From assembly GCA_965263215.1 (NCBI GenBank), contig OZ253663.1, forward strand, positions 1,798,001 through 1,862,000: a stretch of 64,000 bases of DNA, written 5' to 3'. Shown here in pieces: positions 1 through 9,880 of this stretch. Position numbers and translations under genes: made by a program. This DNA comes from UBA1672 sp965263215. GTDB taxonomy: Bacteria > Pseudomonadota > Alphaproteobacteria > Micavibrionales > Micavibrionaceae. Within the stretch, counting starts at the first letter, position 1; each line of letters opens with the position of its first letter. The notes under the pieces are model-generated. The model was not told where the DNA came from. It was given only the letters and a program-made list of their open reading frames with translations, and ran no database searches.

Positions 1-1
1 T

Positions 2-1678
2 GAAGAAAAACGCGCTTTAATCAGGGGGTGTGCTGATACTTATGCCCTTAAAATTGCACATCATGATGAAGGCATTCACAACAGCAACGGCCAAAGCGAC
101 CTTCGCGCACAAGCGGCTCTCGACGCTTTAGAGCAGGCACGTTGTGATTCCCTGGGCATCATTAGCATGGATGGCGTTGGTCATAATTTGAACGCCATTT
201 TAGAGGCAAAATCAGTGCGGCGTGGTTATGCGGATATAAGAGAACGTGAAGATATCGCACTCGCAGATGCTTTGCACATTGTAGCCCGCAGCGAAATCAG
301 CGGTATAGAGCCCCCCCCGTCCGCACAAAAAGCCTATGACCTTTGGCAACCATGGATCACAAAACAGTTAAAAAATACGGGATTTGAAGATCTGAAATCT
401 GCCTTATCAGACCAAAAGGCCTTTGCAAAAATCGCATGTCAGTTTCTAACGCAATTTAATATCCCCGTAGATTCTGATGGCGACAGTGATCTGGAAAATC
501 AAAATGAAAATAACCAAACATCAGACGATGCGGATCAAAAAGCCGAACAATCTGACGAGGATCATCAGGAAGAACAAGACACACAAGAACAGTCCGGCGC
601 ATTAGGTGAACCGGAAGAAACCGATCAAACCGATGAGGGGTTTGATATGGACATGGATGACATCATGGATGATCTTGGATCAGAAGATATGATGGCCGAA
701 GAATCCCTAGCGCCTCCTCCGGGGCGAGCGTCTGATTTTGGTGATTACATGCAAGGGTTCTATACCATCTACACGACATCATTTGATGAGGAAGTAAATG
801 CGGAAGACCTCGCCGACCCGCCGGAGATGGAACGTTTGCGCGCACTTCTGGACCAACAGCTCAATAATTATCACAACATCATCACTAAGCTTGCCAATCG
901 CCTGCAAAGAAAATTGATGGCCAAACAACGCCGCAGTTGGCAATTCGATCTGGAGGAAGGCGCGCTTGATGCGTCACGTCTCGCGCGGGTCATTGCCAAC
1001 CCCGATGTGCCCCTGACCTTCAAGCAGGAAAGGGAAACACCGTTCAAAGATACAATTGTATCCATATTGATTGATAATTCAGGCTCTATGCGCGGTCGCC
1101 CGATAGCGATTGCCGCGACGACGACGGATATTATCGCTCAAACGCTGGAACGCTGCGGCCTGAAAACGGAGATCCTCGGCTTTACCACGCGGGCATGGAA
1201 AGGCGGAAAATCACGGGAACTTTGGCTGGAAAACGGACGCCCTGATAAACCAGGTCGCCTAAATGACATTCGCCATATTATCTATAAGGATGCCAACGCC
1301 CCAACACGACGCGCCCGTAAAAACCTTGGCCTGATGCTCAAGGAAGGCATATTAAAGGAAAATATCGATGGCGAAGCACTGGTTTGGGCGTATAACCGCC
1401 TGTCTAAACGCCCCGAAGAGCGCAAAGTCCTGTTGGTGATTTCAGACGGCGCGCCTGTTGATGATTCAACCTTGTCGGTCAATCCTTCGAATATATTAGA
1501 AATGGACTTACGCAGCGTCATAAACTGGATTGAAGATAAATCAGTGGTAGAACTCACCGCGATTGGCATCGGCCATGACGTCACGCGTTATTATGAGCGG
1601 GCGATTACGATATCTGATGCCGACGGTTTAGCCGAAGCACTCACCAAACAGCTCAGTGATTTATTCGAGGATAAATAA
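2..1678 (+). CDS. cobT: Aerobic cobaltochelatase subunit CobT, 5'-truncated by window edge
   Basis: CobT is the VWA-domain subunit that works with the AAA+ protein CobS and with CobN to insert cobalt into hydrogenobyrinate diamide during aerobic B12 synthesis. The frame is open from base 2, and the residues before the first ATG at 167 still match CobT, so the gene begins upstream of the window. After a helical N-terminal part comes a long Asp/Glu/Gln-rich linker (bases ~470-700). The C-terminal VWA domain keeps the MIDAS motif DNSGS near base 1074. The stop at 1676-1678 lies one base before the msrA ATG. Neither CobS nor CobN is in view, so the function is assigned from family resemblance alone. 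Confidence 0.9.
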   Translation, partial: EEKRALIRGCADTYALKIAHHDEGIHNSNGQSDLRAQAALDALEQARCDSLGIISMDGVGHNLNAILEAKSVRRGYADIREREDIALADALHIVARSEISGIEPPPSAQKAYDLWQPWITKQLKNTGFEDLKSALSDQKAFAKIACQFLTQFNIPVDSDGDSDLENQNENNQTSDDADQKAEQSDEDHQEEQDTQEQSGALGEPEETDQTDEGFDMDMDDIMDDLGSEDMMAEESLAPPPGRASDFGDYMQGFYTIYTTSFDEEVNAEDLADPPEMERLRALLDQQLNNYHNIITKLANRLQRKLMAKQRRSWQFDLEEGALDASRLARVIANPDVPLTFKQERETPFKDTIVSILIDNSGSMRGRPIAIAATTTDIIAQTLERCGLKTEILGFTTRAWKGGKSRELWLENGRPDKPGRLNDIRHIIYKDANAPTRRARKNLGLMLKEGILKENIDGEALVWAYNRLSKRPEERKVLLVISDGAPVDDSTLSVNPSNILEMDLRSVINWIEDKSVVELTAIGIGHDVTRYYERAITISDADGLAEALTKQLSDLFEDK

Positions 1679-1679
1679 A

Positions 1680-2183
1680 ATGGCAGAAGAAAAAGCAATT
1701 TTAGCAGGCGGATGTTTTTGGGGCATGGAAGAGCTGATCCGTAAACAGGCTGGCGTTACCAATACCCGCGTTGGCTATACAGGCGGGCATACGAACAACC
1801 CGACCTATAACGAGGTTTGCATTGGCGATACAGGCCATACCGAGGGAATAGAAATTACCTTTGATAATGCGGTGACCAACTATCGCACTATTCTGGAATT
1901 CTTTTTTCAAATCCATGACCCGACTACGGTGAACCGCCAAGGCAATGATACGGGCACGCAATACCGCTCGGCGATCTTTACCCTCAGTGATAACCAAGTA
2001 CAAACAGCGCGTGATCTGGTGCGGGAGCTTAACGCCGCCAATATATTCCCCGCGCCGATTGTAACAGAGATTGTCCCCGCGGGAGAGTTCCACGAAGCCG
2101 AGGCGGATCACCAGGATTATTTACAGAAATTCCCCAATGGCTATACATGTCATTTCATTCGCCCGAACTGGAAACTGAATTAG
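1680..2183 (+). CDS. msrA: Peptide-methionine (S)-S-oxide reductase MsrA
   Basis: MsrA reduces methionine S-sulfoxide in damaged proteins, using thioredoxin as reductant. The catalytic motif GCFWG lies near the N-terminus (residues ~12-16), followed by the conserved VGYTGG and the GTQYRS segment. The length of 167 residues is normal. The ATG at 1680 is preceded by GAGG at 1667-1670, a good ribosome site located inside the end of cobT. A longer GTG start at 1656 would overlap cobT and adds nothing conserved. A cysteine near the C-terminus (GYTCHF) is a candidate resolving residue. The gene is probably co-transcribed with cobT. Confidence 0.95.
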   Translation: MAEEKAILAGGCFWGMEELIRKQAGVTNTRVGYTGGHTNNPTYNEVCIGDTGHTEGIEITFDNAVTNYRTILEFFFQIHDPTTVNRQGNDTGTQYRSAIFTLSDNQVQTARDLVRELNAANIFPAPIVTEIVPAGEFHEAEADHQDYLQKFPNGYTCHFIRPNWKLN

Positions 2184-2221
2184 CGCTTGCACGAAACCTT
2201 AGCATCAATTATCAAAAACCA

Positions 2222-3667
2222 ATGAGTGATAAAAAGAAAATCTATAAACCCACGCCAATTAGCGGCTTTCCCGAATGGCTTCCCGAAGTACGCAAGGCCG
2301 AGCAACTATGGTTTGACCATATCCGCCGCGTGTTTGAACGCTATGGTTTTTGCAACATCGAAACGCCGAGCGTGGAAACACTGGACGCGATCACGGCCAA
2401 AGGCGGTGACGGCGAAGCGGACGTGGATAAAGAAGTTTACGTTTTGGAACGCCTGCACAAAGAAGAAGGTGACAAGGAAGCGCGCCTCGCGCTCCATTTT
2501 GATCAGACCGTCCCCCTCGCCCGTTACACGGCGCAGCATTTCAATGATTTGGTGTTTCCGTTCAAACGATATCAGATGCAGCGCGTCTGGCGCGGTGAAC
2601 GCCCGCAGGCAGGCCGTTTTCGTGAATTTTATCAATGTGATATCGACGTGATTAATGTCGATACTCTTCCCCTGCACTTCGACGCGGAAATGCCCGCGAT
2701 TATTTGGGAGGTGCTTTCGAATTTACCGTGTATTGACCCAGCAACAGATGAAAAGAAAACGCTAGGTGATTTGGAAAATATTCAGATCAGAATATCAAAT
2801 CGGAAAATTCTATATGGTTTTTTGGAAAGTTTAGAAATATTCGATCTAGATATTAAAACAAATATTCTCAGAATTATTGATAAAAAAGATAAAATTTCAA
2901 AAACTGAATTTGACAATGCTATAAAAGATGAGATTGAAAAATCGTCACACACACATGCTAAAAATGAAGCTTTTGATCTAGTAAAAAGGTTTTTTAACTT
3001 ATCTAAAACACCTGACAACAAAACAATAAAAGATCAGATAACATATCTTGAAGATTTATTTTCAATTTTACCCTTTAATGAAACCTACCATAAAGGGCTT
3101 GAAGAATTAGCTTTTGTTCTTGAAAACCTGTCACACCTTCCCGAAGGTTCTGTCATCGCCGATTTAGGTATTGTTCGCGGTCTTGATTACTACACGGGCA
3201 CAGTCTACGAAACAAATTTCGTGAAAGAAGACGGTAGCCTTGATCTTGATTACGGCTCTATTTGCTCCGGTGGGCGGTATGATGATTTGGCGAGCAATTA
3301 TATCAATAAAAAGCTGCCCGGTGTTGGTATATCCATTGGCTTTTCACGCCTGTTTGACCGCATTCGTATTCAAGGTAAATTACCGCAATCGGGTATATCC
3401 CCCGCCGATGTTCTGGTTATTCTACCCAATGAGGAAGCACGGAGCCTTATGAATGAAACCGCCGCCATACTGCGCGGCAATGGCCATAACGTCGAAACAT
3501 TCCATAGTCCGTCAAAGTTAAAAAGACAACTTGCCTACGCGGAGAAAAAAGGGATACCCTATGTGTGGTTTCCGCCATTTGACGCAGACGGCGCGCATGA
3601 AGTAAAAAATATGGGAACAGGCGATCAAAGCCCTGCATCCCCCGAAGATTGGACAAAAGATGATTAG
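2222..3667 (+). CDS. hisS: Histidyl-tRNA synthetase
   Basis: HisRS charges tRNA-His. Class II motif 2 is visible (RGERPQAGRFREFYQ), as are the histidine-binding segment VRGLDYYTGTVYE and GGRYDDL, followed by a C-terminal anticodon-binding domain. I chose the ATG at 2222 rather than the in-frame codon at 2147, because the extra 25 residues overlap msrA and look unlike HisRS. The protein is 481 residues. The middle of the gene (about 2760-3120, the insertion domain) is strikingly AT-rich, 26% GC by hand count against about 50% just upstream. That hints at a mosaic origin. The 3' end overlaps the next gene by 8 bases. Confidence 0.95.
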   Translation: MSDKKKIYKPTPISGFPEWLPEVRKAEQLWFDHIRRVFERYGFCNIETPSVETLDAITAKGGDGEADVDKEVYVLERLHKEEGDKEARLALHFDQTVPLARYTAQHFNDLVFPFKRYQMQRVWRGERPQAGRFREFYQCDIDVINVDTLPLHFDAEMPAIIWEVLSNLPCIDPATDEKKTLGDLENIQIRISNRKILYGFLESLEIFDLDIKTNILRIIDKKDKISKTEFDNAIKDEIEKSSHTHAKNEAFDLVKRFFNLSKTPDNKTIKDQITYLEDLFSILPFNETYHKGLEELAFVLENLSHLPEGSVIADLGIVRGLDYYTGTVYETNFVKEDGSLDLDYGSICSGGRYDDLASNYINKKLPGVGISIGFSRLFDRIRIQGKLPQSGISPADVLVILPNEEARSLMNETAAILRGNGHNVETFHSPSKLKRQLAYAEKKGIPYVWFPPFDADGAHEVKNMGTGDQSPASPEDWTKDD

Positions 3668-4367
3668 ATTCCTTGCTCTGACTATTATCTGCACATTATT
3701 CACGATTGCACCATTACACGCGCAGGAACAAGCCGCGCAAGAACCACAAGAGCAAGCGTTTCAACCTTCAGACTATAAATTCGGTTATTCCCCCGAACAT
3801 TGTGATTTTTACGCAGGATTCCCGGAAGAACCGCTGGCTGTTAATCATTGTGAAAATGAAGATGATGCCGGCACGTGTTTTGATCTGGTGACTTATACCA
3901 AGGTTTTTGGTCTCTCTTCGACCGTGAAGATTCAGGTCATCTGCAACCCCGCAACAGATGAAATGTATAGTCACTTCACGGAAGAAACGATGCAAGCCAC
4001 GGTGCGCTCCATGACATCAGACAAGGTTATCAAGGAATTCAACATCGATACACGCGAAGCCGACGGATATAGACAGACGGGCATTGTGGCGCAAGGCCGT
4101 CAAGGACTTCATGACACACTCTATATCGCGCAGCTTTGGATTTCAAAAAATTCAATTATGTCAGTACAAGCAGAATTAATGGGCGAACAAACGCCGGAAG
4201 CTGATGAATTATTTGCGAACATTCTTCGCAATATTGGTCACGTCACAGAGATTAAAGGCAAAGAATTTGGCACACAAAAAATTCAGGCATGGGAAGCGAA
4301 AAAAGAATCCATACTGAAAAATATGGCCGAAACCGCAGCACCATCAGAAGAACCCGCAGCCCCTTAG
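3660..4367 (+). CDS. Secreted hypothetical protein
   Basis: I do not recognise this 235-residue protein. A clear signal peptide (about residues 1-21, ending LHAQ-EQ) predicts export to the periplasm. The mature part starts with a Gln/Glu/Pro-rich stretch and carries four cysteines in its first half, which could form disulfides. The C-terminus is Glu/Ala/Pro-rich. The start codon lies inside the end of hisS (8-base overlap), so translation is probably coupled to hisS. The 3' end meets the convergent sufE with a 4-base overlap and no terminator between them. Confidence 0.75.
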   Translation: MIRFLALTIICTLFTIAPLHAQEQAAQEPQEQAFQPSDYKFGYSPEHCDFYAGFPEEPLAVNHCENEDDAGTCFDLVTYTKVFGLSSTVKIQVICNPATDEMYSHFTEETMQATVRSMTSDKVIKEFNIDTREADGYRQTGIVAQGRQGLHDTLYIAQLWISKNSIMSVQAELMGEQTPEADELFANILRNIGHVTEIKGKEFGTQKIQAWEAKKESILKNMAETAAPSEEPAAP

Positions 4368-4771
4368 TTTTGTGCGGTCAGAACCTTAATCTTTTCAACC
4401 ATTGCGAAAAAGCCGCTGCGCCTGTTTGCGCTTAAATGTTGATCCAACCCTATTGTTTGAAATGCTTTTTCAACATCGCTGTTTTTGATTTCATCCAATG
4501 TCTTGCCATCATAAGCCGCCATTAAAATGGCCACTAATCCGCGCACAATATGCGCATCGCTGTCGGCTTCAAAGTAAAATTTATGATCTTTAATTTCAGG
4601 CACCAACCAAACACGTGATGTACACCCACGCACAAGATTTTGATCCACTTTGTGCGCATCATCCATATGCGGCAACGTGCGGCCCAAATCTATCAAATAT
4701 CGATAACGATCTTCCCAATCATCAAACAGGGAAAAATTTTCGACAACCTCATCTAGTGATTCCAACGTCAT
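4364..4771 (-). CDS. sufE: SufE-family cysteine desulfuration protein
   Basis: SufE accepts persulfide sulfur from the cysteine desulfurase SufS and passes it to the SUF scaffold for iron-sulfur cluster assembly. The diagnostic acceptor-loop motif VRGCTSRVWL contains the active cysteine, and the 135-residue length fits the family. I chose the ATG at 4771, with AAGG 11 bases upstream, over a TTG at 4792. No other suf gene is in the window, so this is a stand-alone copy. It could equally be the CsdE paralogue. Confidence 0.88.
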   Translation of the reverse strand: MTLESLDEVVENFSLFDDWEDRYRYLIDLGRTLPHMDDAHKVDQNLVRGCTSRVWLVPEIKDHKFYFEADSDAHIVRGLVAILMAAYDGKTLDEIKNSDVEKAFQTIGLDQHLSANRRSGFFAMVEKIKVLTAQN

Positions 4772-4964
4772 TATGAATAATGCCTTACACAATTTTCGTT
4801 GGCTTTGTTATGTGGCAGGTTCACCATAATATCAAGTCTCAAAATAAAATAAGGGATTATGTGAGCAAAAACACCTATTCCTACACATAGGGGCTTGCGC
4901 TTGCGCCTACCAATTGGCAGATTGGTTGTATAAAGATTCTTAATAGGACAGAAAGCTTCCACAC

Positions 4965-6302
4965 ATGAGTAAATCAACATCAGGGTCATCCGATTCAAAA
5001 AGTACTCTTTATTGTTCGTTCTGCGGCAAAAGCCAGCATGAAGTACGCAAGCTTATTGCAGGGCCGAATGTGTTCATTTGTAATGAGTGCGTTGAGCTGT
5101 GTATGGACATTATTCGTGAGGAAGATAAAACCCAGATGGTACGCACCGGCGATGGTGTACCCGCGCCAAGCGAGATCAAACAAGTTTTAGATGATTATGT
5201 TATCGGTCAAGAATCCGCAAAACGCGTTTTGTCTGTTGCCGTTCATAATCACTATAAACGCCTTGAACATGGCGGCGATGGTGCCAACGCGGAAGTTGAA
5301 TTGGCAAAATCTAACATTCTTCTGGTTGGCCCAACCGGTTGTGGTAAGACACTTCTGGCGCAAACATTAGCGCGAATTTTGGATGTTCCCTTCACAATGG
5401 CCGACGCAACAACCCTAACCGAAGCCGGTTATGTTGGTGAAGACGTTGAGAATATTGTTTTGAAATTACTTCAGGCAAGTGATTACAACGTAGAGCGCGC
5501 CCAAAAAGGTATTGTTTATATTGATGAAATTGACAAGATTTCTCGTAAGTCTGATAATCCGTCCATTACACGTGATGTATCCGGTGAGGGGGTTCAGCAA
5601 GCACTCTTGAAATTGATGGAAGGTACTGTTGCCTCTGTCCCGCCGCAAGGTGGACGTAAACACCCGCAACAAGAATTCTTGCAAGTCGATACGGCCAACA
5701 TCCTCTTTATTTGTGGTGGTGCGTTTGCCGGGCTTGAAAAAGTTGTTGCCGAACGGGGTAAAGGTACAACGATCGGATTTGGAGCAGAAGTTCGCGGCCC
5801 TGATGAGCGATCCGTCGGTGAACTCTTAAAAGATCTTCTACCTGAAGATTTGCATAAATACGGTCTAATCCCAGAATTCATCGGACGTTTACCAGTGATT
5901 GCAACGCTAGAAAATCTTGATGAAGATGCTTTGGTTACAATTTTGACTGAACCTAAGAACGCTCTGGTTAAGCAATATCAAAAGCTCTTTGATCTGGAAG
6001 AAGTTGATCTGACGTTCACGGATGAAGCGTTGATTTCCATTGCCCAACAAGCGATAGAAAGAAAGTCTGGTGCGCGTGGTTTACGATCAATTATCGAAAC
6101 CTTGCTTCTTGATGCTATGTTCGAAGTACCGGATATGGACGACATAACAGAAGTTATTGTTGAGAAAGAAACAGTAGATGAAGGTACAAAACCTACCTAC
6201 AAAAAATCCAAGACAAAAAAGAAGAAGAAAGCCAAAGAGCCTGCATCTTCTCTAAAAGAGGCGGATAAAGCCGAGGATGTCCCTGAAAAAGAGGCAAGCT
6301 AG
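4965..6302 (+). CDS. clpX: ATP-dependent Clp protease ATP-binding subunit ClpX
   Basis: ClpX is the AAA+ unfoldase that feeds substrates to ClpP. It shows the N-terminal four-cysteine zinc-binding domain (CSFCGK...CNECVELC), Walker A GPTGCGKT, Walker B VYIDEIDKI and the pore-loop region, over 445 residues. The C-terminus carries an unusual Lys-rich then Glu/Lys-rich tail of about 40 residues. clpP, usually adjacent upstream, is absent; sufE diverges instead across a 193-base gap. The ribosome site is weak (GAAAG 9 bases before the ATG). The next gene starts 6 bases after the stop. Confidence 0.97.
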   Translation: MSKSTSGSSDSKSTLYCSFCGKSQHEVRKLIAGPNVFICNECVELCMDIIREEDKTQMVRTGDGVPAPSEIKQVLDDYVIGQESAKRVLSVAVHNHYKRLEHGGDGANAEVELAKSNILLVGPTGCGKTLLAQTLARILDVPFTMADATTLTEAGYVGEDVENIVLKLLQASDYNVERAQKGIVYIDEIDKISRKSDNPSITRDVSGEGVQQALLKLMEGTVASVPPQGGRKHPQQEFLQVDTANILFICGGAFAGLEKVVAERGKGTTIGFGAEVRGPDERSVGELLKDLLPEDLHKYGLIPEFIGRLPVIATLENLDEDALVTILTEPKNALVKQYQKLFDLEEVDLTFTDEALISIAQQAIERKSGARGLRSIIETLLLDAMFEVPDMDDITEVIVEKETVDEGTKPTYKKSKTKKKKKAKEPASSLKEADKAEDVPEKEAS

Positions 6303-6308
6303 GCTTAA

Positions 6309-7874
6309 ATGACCGAGAGCGCAGCCGAGACACCGGAAAAAACAATATCCAGTTTTCCGTTTTGGCTGCTTTCGTTTGTACTCTTGCTGCCTTGGGTTTA
6401 CGTACAACATCAAACAAGTATCAATAGCGACGTTGCATGGCTTAGTATCTGTGCTGATCGTTTTCTCAATGGCGGCTCTATGCTGCGCGATTGTTACGAT
6501 ACAAACCCGCCTTTAAGTATTCTCATTTACACGCCGTTTACATGGCTCAGTGATGTTTTAAGCGTTCCCGTTTATCACTGCATTTTTTGGCTTACATTCG
6601 TTTTTATTATTCTGGGCGTTTATGTCACGCAGAAAATATTACGTTCACTCCCTATATTAAGCGATCTTGAAAAAAATATACTGCTACTCGCCTACCTATG
6701 TTCAGTTACAATCATACCAACCCTATATTATGCCGAGCGTGATCACTTTTTGGCGATCATGCTTTTGCCTTTTATTTTGGTTCAAATTGCTCTGACATAC
6801 GATTATAAAACACCCAAACTCACTACATTTCTTGTTCTGATTTTGGGCAGCATTGCCTTACTGCTTAAACCGCACTTTGGTTTAATTCCGGTGTTTCTAT
6901 TTCTTCACCGTATAGTTATTCAAAGACGGCTTTGGGTTCTCAAAGATCAAGATTTCCTCGTTTTGTTATCTTTGAGCATTGGGTATCTGGCGATTGTTTT
7001 TATCTATTTCAACGACTTCATAACAATCATATTACCCGACATTATACAGACATATTTAAATTATAATGACCCGCACAAAGCCTATGCTACTGCTCTGCCC
7101 TACGCTGCGTTGGTCGCGATATGTTTTATGTGCATTGCCTTTATAAAAGATAAATCAAAAGCGCTGCTGTTTGCCATTGCTTGCTGCGCGCTCTTATCTT
7201 TGGTTGTGTATTGTCTTCAAATGAAAGGCTTCACTTATCACAGACTCCCGCTATATGCCCTGCTCTTTCCTTTAATGGGTATTTTAAGCCTAAAGATTGC
7301 CCAATTATTTACCAAGCAGAATCAGATACTCCTTTTTGGACTAGCCATCGTTATTTTTGCATCTTCTTATGCGCATGCCCCCCTCCGCCCCGATTACCCG
7401 ACACATGCCGATTATAAAAATAATGAAATTGCGGCCTATATAGATGAGCATTGTGAGCAGCCTTGCTCGTTTTATATAACCTATGAAAATATGGATATTG
7501 TTTCTCAGATCGCGCTTTATTCAGAGCACATATATGCAACGCGTTTTCCTTCTTTTTGGTTTTTATCAACATTCCAAAATGAACCTCCGAACGATACACA
7601 AAAACGCTTTGCCGATTATGTTGCCAAAGACATCGAGCGATTTTCACCGTCCCTTATATTTGTGATGGTAGAAAGCCCTGCTGTGGGTGTCCTTGATGAA
7701 AGTAGTACATTAGTAGGATATTTTACCTTTTCACCCGAGTTTGAAAAAGCCATATCGACTTACGAAAGAACAGATCGCTTGACTGTAGATCGTGCATACT
7801 TCTACAAAGGAACACCATATGATTTTCCTTATTTGATCACATGGGACGTTTACACAAAAGTGTCAGAAGAATGA
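6309..7874 (+). CDS. Polytopic membrane protein, GT-C-glycosyltransferase-like (paralogue 1 of 3)
   Basis: This 521-residue protein has about ten hydrophobic spans. A first extracytoplasmic loop carries an Asp (NSDVAWL) and the motif YDTNPPLS, reminiscent of GT-C/GT39 transferases that use lipid-linked sugars. Blocks shared with the other two paralogues include ERDHF, LLKPHFGL and QMKGFTYH. A hydrophilic C-terminal domain follows the last span. It overlaps the next paralogue by four bases (ATGA), implying coupled translation. With gtrA- and gtrB-like genes nearby, transfer of a sugar to a surface glycan is a reasonable inference. No acceptor can be named. Confidence 0.7.
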   Translation: MTESAAETPEKTISSFPFWLLSFVLLLPWVYVQHQTSINSDVAWLSICADRFLNGGSMLRDCYDTNPPLSILIYTPFTWLSDVLSVPVYHCIFWLTFVFIILGVYVTQKILRSLPILSDLEKNILLLAYLCSVTIIPTLYYAERDHFLAIMLLPFILVQIALTYDYKTPKLTTFLVLILGSIALLLKPHFGLIPVFLFLHRIVIQRRLWVLKDQDFLVLLSLSIGYLAIVFIYFNDFITIILPDIIQTYLNYNDPHKAYATALPYAALVAICFMCIAFIKDKSKALLFAIACCALLSLVVYCLQMKGFTYHRLPLYALLFPLMGILSLKIAQLFTKQNQILLFGLAIVIFASSYAHAPLRPDYPTHADYKNNEIAAYIDEHCEQPCSFYITYENMDIVSQIALYSEHIYATRFPSFWFLSTFQNEPPNDTQKRFADYVAKDIERFSPSLIFVMVESPAVGVLDESSTLVGYFTFSPEFEKAISTYERTDRLTVDRAYFYKGTPYDFPYLITWDVYTKVSEE

Positions 7875-9451
7875 ATTCAAAAATATTGAACATTACTGTT
7901 TTCTTAGTAGCCATACTGTGTGTTGCCGTTCCGTGTGTTTTGATCCAAGGCCAATACCTTGTAAACGGCAATATCTCTTGGCTTCTGATGGCCGCAGACC
8001 GTCTGTTACAAGGGCAATCATTATCCGAACATATTTATGAAACCAACCCACCATTGAGCATCATGGCCTACGTACCGCATGTTCTCTTCTCAAAGATGAC
8101 AGGGCTTCCGCTTCCTGTAGCATCATTTTACGTGACCTCATTATTTGTGATTATATCAGTCTTGACCGTCCATAAAATGATTGGGTACTTCCACCATTTA
8201 ACACCCACGCAACGACTAAGCTTTACTGCATGCTACTTACTCAGCATTACACTTATTACGACTGTTTTTTATTCTGACCGAGAGCATTTAATTTTATTAG
8301 GGCTTATCCCTTTTGTGTTGTGTCAGTTTGCCCTGATGGAGCGCATTCAACTGCCGCGTCTACTTACTTATGGCGTTTGCTTTATAGGCGCGCTTTGCGT
8401 TTTGATAAAACCACATTATGGATTATTGCCAACGGTATTCTTATTCTCTCGCATGTTTCAACACAGACAATGGAACTTTTTCAAAGAGATAGATTTCTTA
8501 GCGTTAGCGATTATGACGAGCCTCTACATTGCCGTTGTGGTCGTGTTTTTTACAGATTACATCACCATCATTTTGCCCGACGTCATTACTCTTTATGCCA
8601 ACTCTGGCGGTGATCTATTGGCTATTTTAAATGCGTCGCAAATTCATATGCTTGCCTATCTTGCGTTCTTCCTGTTCGAAGCGTTTCGCGAAGATTTAAA
8701 ACAAGAACAAAAACGATTGGTGATGTTCACATATTGCTGTTGCCTTCTTTGTCTTGTGCCTTATTACGTACAAATGAAAGGGTTTTATAATCATTTGGTG
8801 CCGGCCTATGCGTTTTTTATGATGGGTTTGAGTATGAGCCTTATGTTCCGTACTGCCGACATCATCAAAAAACCACAAATTGTCCAAATTATTATTCCGT
8901 TTGTTTGTCTCTTTTCCATCATGAATGCGCTGACGCCTCTTAATACAGATTTTCCGGAATCCAAAGACATTCCCAATCTTCCCGTTGCCGAATATCTTGA
9001 AAAAAATTGTGAGAAACCATGCTCGTTTTTTGCGTTTCATGGTGATATTGAAATTATAAACCCGACCGCTGCTTATATGGGATATCAACACGCCACAAGA
9101 TTCCCTAGCCTGTGGTTTTTGCCGCAAACACTGCAAGGGTTAAGAAGTGAGAATGAAGAGGACGTGCAACACGCCCTCATGCTCAAGGAAAAATACACGG
9201 CGTTTGTGGCAGAGGATCTGACCTATTATAAACCATCAATACTTTTGATCGCTTCAGACATGCCCATAGGCATACTGAGAACATTTGATTTTATGTCATT
9301 TTTTGGCGGAAACGAAAAACTTAAGAAAATCATGGATGAAGATTACGAAAAAATAGAGATGTTTGAATATGACCGTATGGTCTATTTCACGGGAACGACT
9401 TTAGAATACCCCTACACGCTCAAATACGATGTTTATAAGCGTAAGAATTAG
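7871..9451 (+). CDS. Polytopic membrane protein, GT-C-glycosyltransferase-like (paralogue 2 of 3)
   Basis: This is the second of three related membrane proteins, 526 residues from the ATG at 7871. That ATG overlaps the previous stop as ATGA, so I reject the upstream in-frame codon at 7841. The same landmarks appear: NISWLLMAADR, YETNPPLS, DREHLIL, LIKPHYGL and QMKGFYNH, then a soluble C-terminal region. Overall identity to paralogue 1 is clearly partial, so this is an old duplication. Its 3' end overlaps the opposing gtrA-like gene by four bases. Confidence 0.7.
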   Translation: MNSKILNITVFLVAILCVAVPCVLIQGQYLVNGNISWLLMAADRLLQGQSLSEHIYETNPPLSIMAYVPHVLFSKMTGLPLPVASFYVTSLFVIISVLTVHKMIGYFHHLTPTQRLSFTACYLLSITLITTVFYSDREHLILLGLIPFVLCQFALMERIQLPRLLTYGVCFIGALCVLIKPHYGLLPTVFLFSRMFQHRQWNFFKEIDFLALAIMTSLYIAVVVVFFTDYITIILPDVITLYANSGGDLLAILNASQIHMLAYLAFFLFEAFREDLKQEQKRLVMFTYCCCLLCLVPYYVQMKGFYNHLVPAYAFFMMGLSMSLMFRTADIIKKPQIVQIIIPFVCLFSIMNALTPLNTDFPESKDIPNLPVAEYLEKNCEKPCSFFAFHGDIEIINPTAAYMGYQHATRFPSLWFLPQTLQGLRSENEEDVQHALMLKEKYTAFVAEDLTYYKPSILLIASDMPIGILRTFDFMSFFGGNEKLKKIMDEDYEKIEMFEYDRMVYFTGTTLEYPYTLKYDVYKRKN

Positions 9452-9840
9452 TCTTTAAACACGAAAAGCCAAGAACCGACATAGTTCCAAACAAACGACA
9501 CGCCCATCGCAAGAATTTTAGCCCAATAGACCCACATAAACTGGTTAGCAACATATATGGTTAACGTACTTAACAATAATCCAATTAAGCCAATCAGAAC
9601 AAAAGAAGATATTTGCCTGATCAATTGGTCTTTCTTCAGATTTTTAAACGTCCAAATTGCATTGAAGTAAAAGCTATTTGCAAGCGCAACAAAAAACGCC
9701 AAGATATGAGCAACAACAAACATAACCGCAAAAACATCATGTAAGATGAAAAAAACACCAAAATCGATTACGGTATTAATCGCACCAACGACAGTGAACT
9801 TGCTAAAACTTTTGTAATGACTTTTTAGAATATCTCGCAT
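9448..9840 (-). CDS. GtrA-like small membrane protein (polyprenyl-sugar flippase family)
   Basis: This 130-residue protein has four hydrophobic spans and the GtrA-family features FxVVGAxNTxxDFGVFF near the N-terminus and ANSFYFNAIWTFK between spans two and three. GtrA proteins are thought to flip undecaprenyl-phosphate-linked sugars across the inner membrane for glycan decoration. The ATG is at 9840. It lies on the strand opposite its presumed partners, wedged between paralogues 2 and 3, which suggests a local inversion or separate insertion. Confidence 0.85.
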   Translation of the reverse strand: MRDILKSHYKSFSKFTVVGAINTVIDFGVFFILHDVFAVMFVVAHILAFFVALANSFYFNAIWTFKNLKKDQLIRQISSFVLIGLIGLLLSTLTIYVANQFMWVYWAKILAMGVSFVWNYVGSWLFVFKD

Positions 9841-9880
9841 AAATTCACTTTTGGTTCATTTCGCTGCTAAGGGGGCAAGC

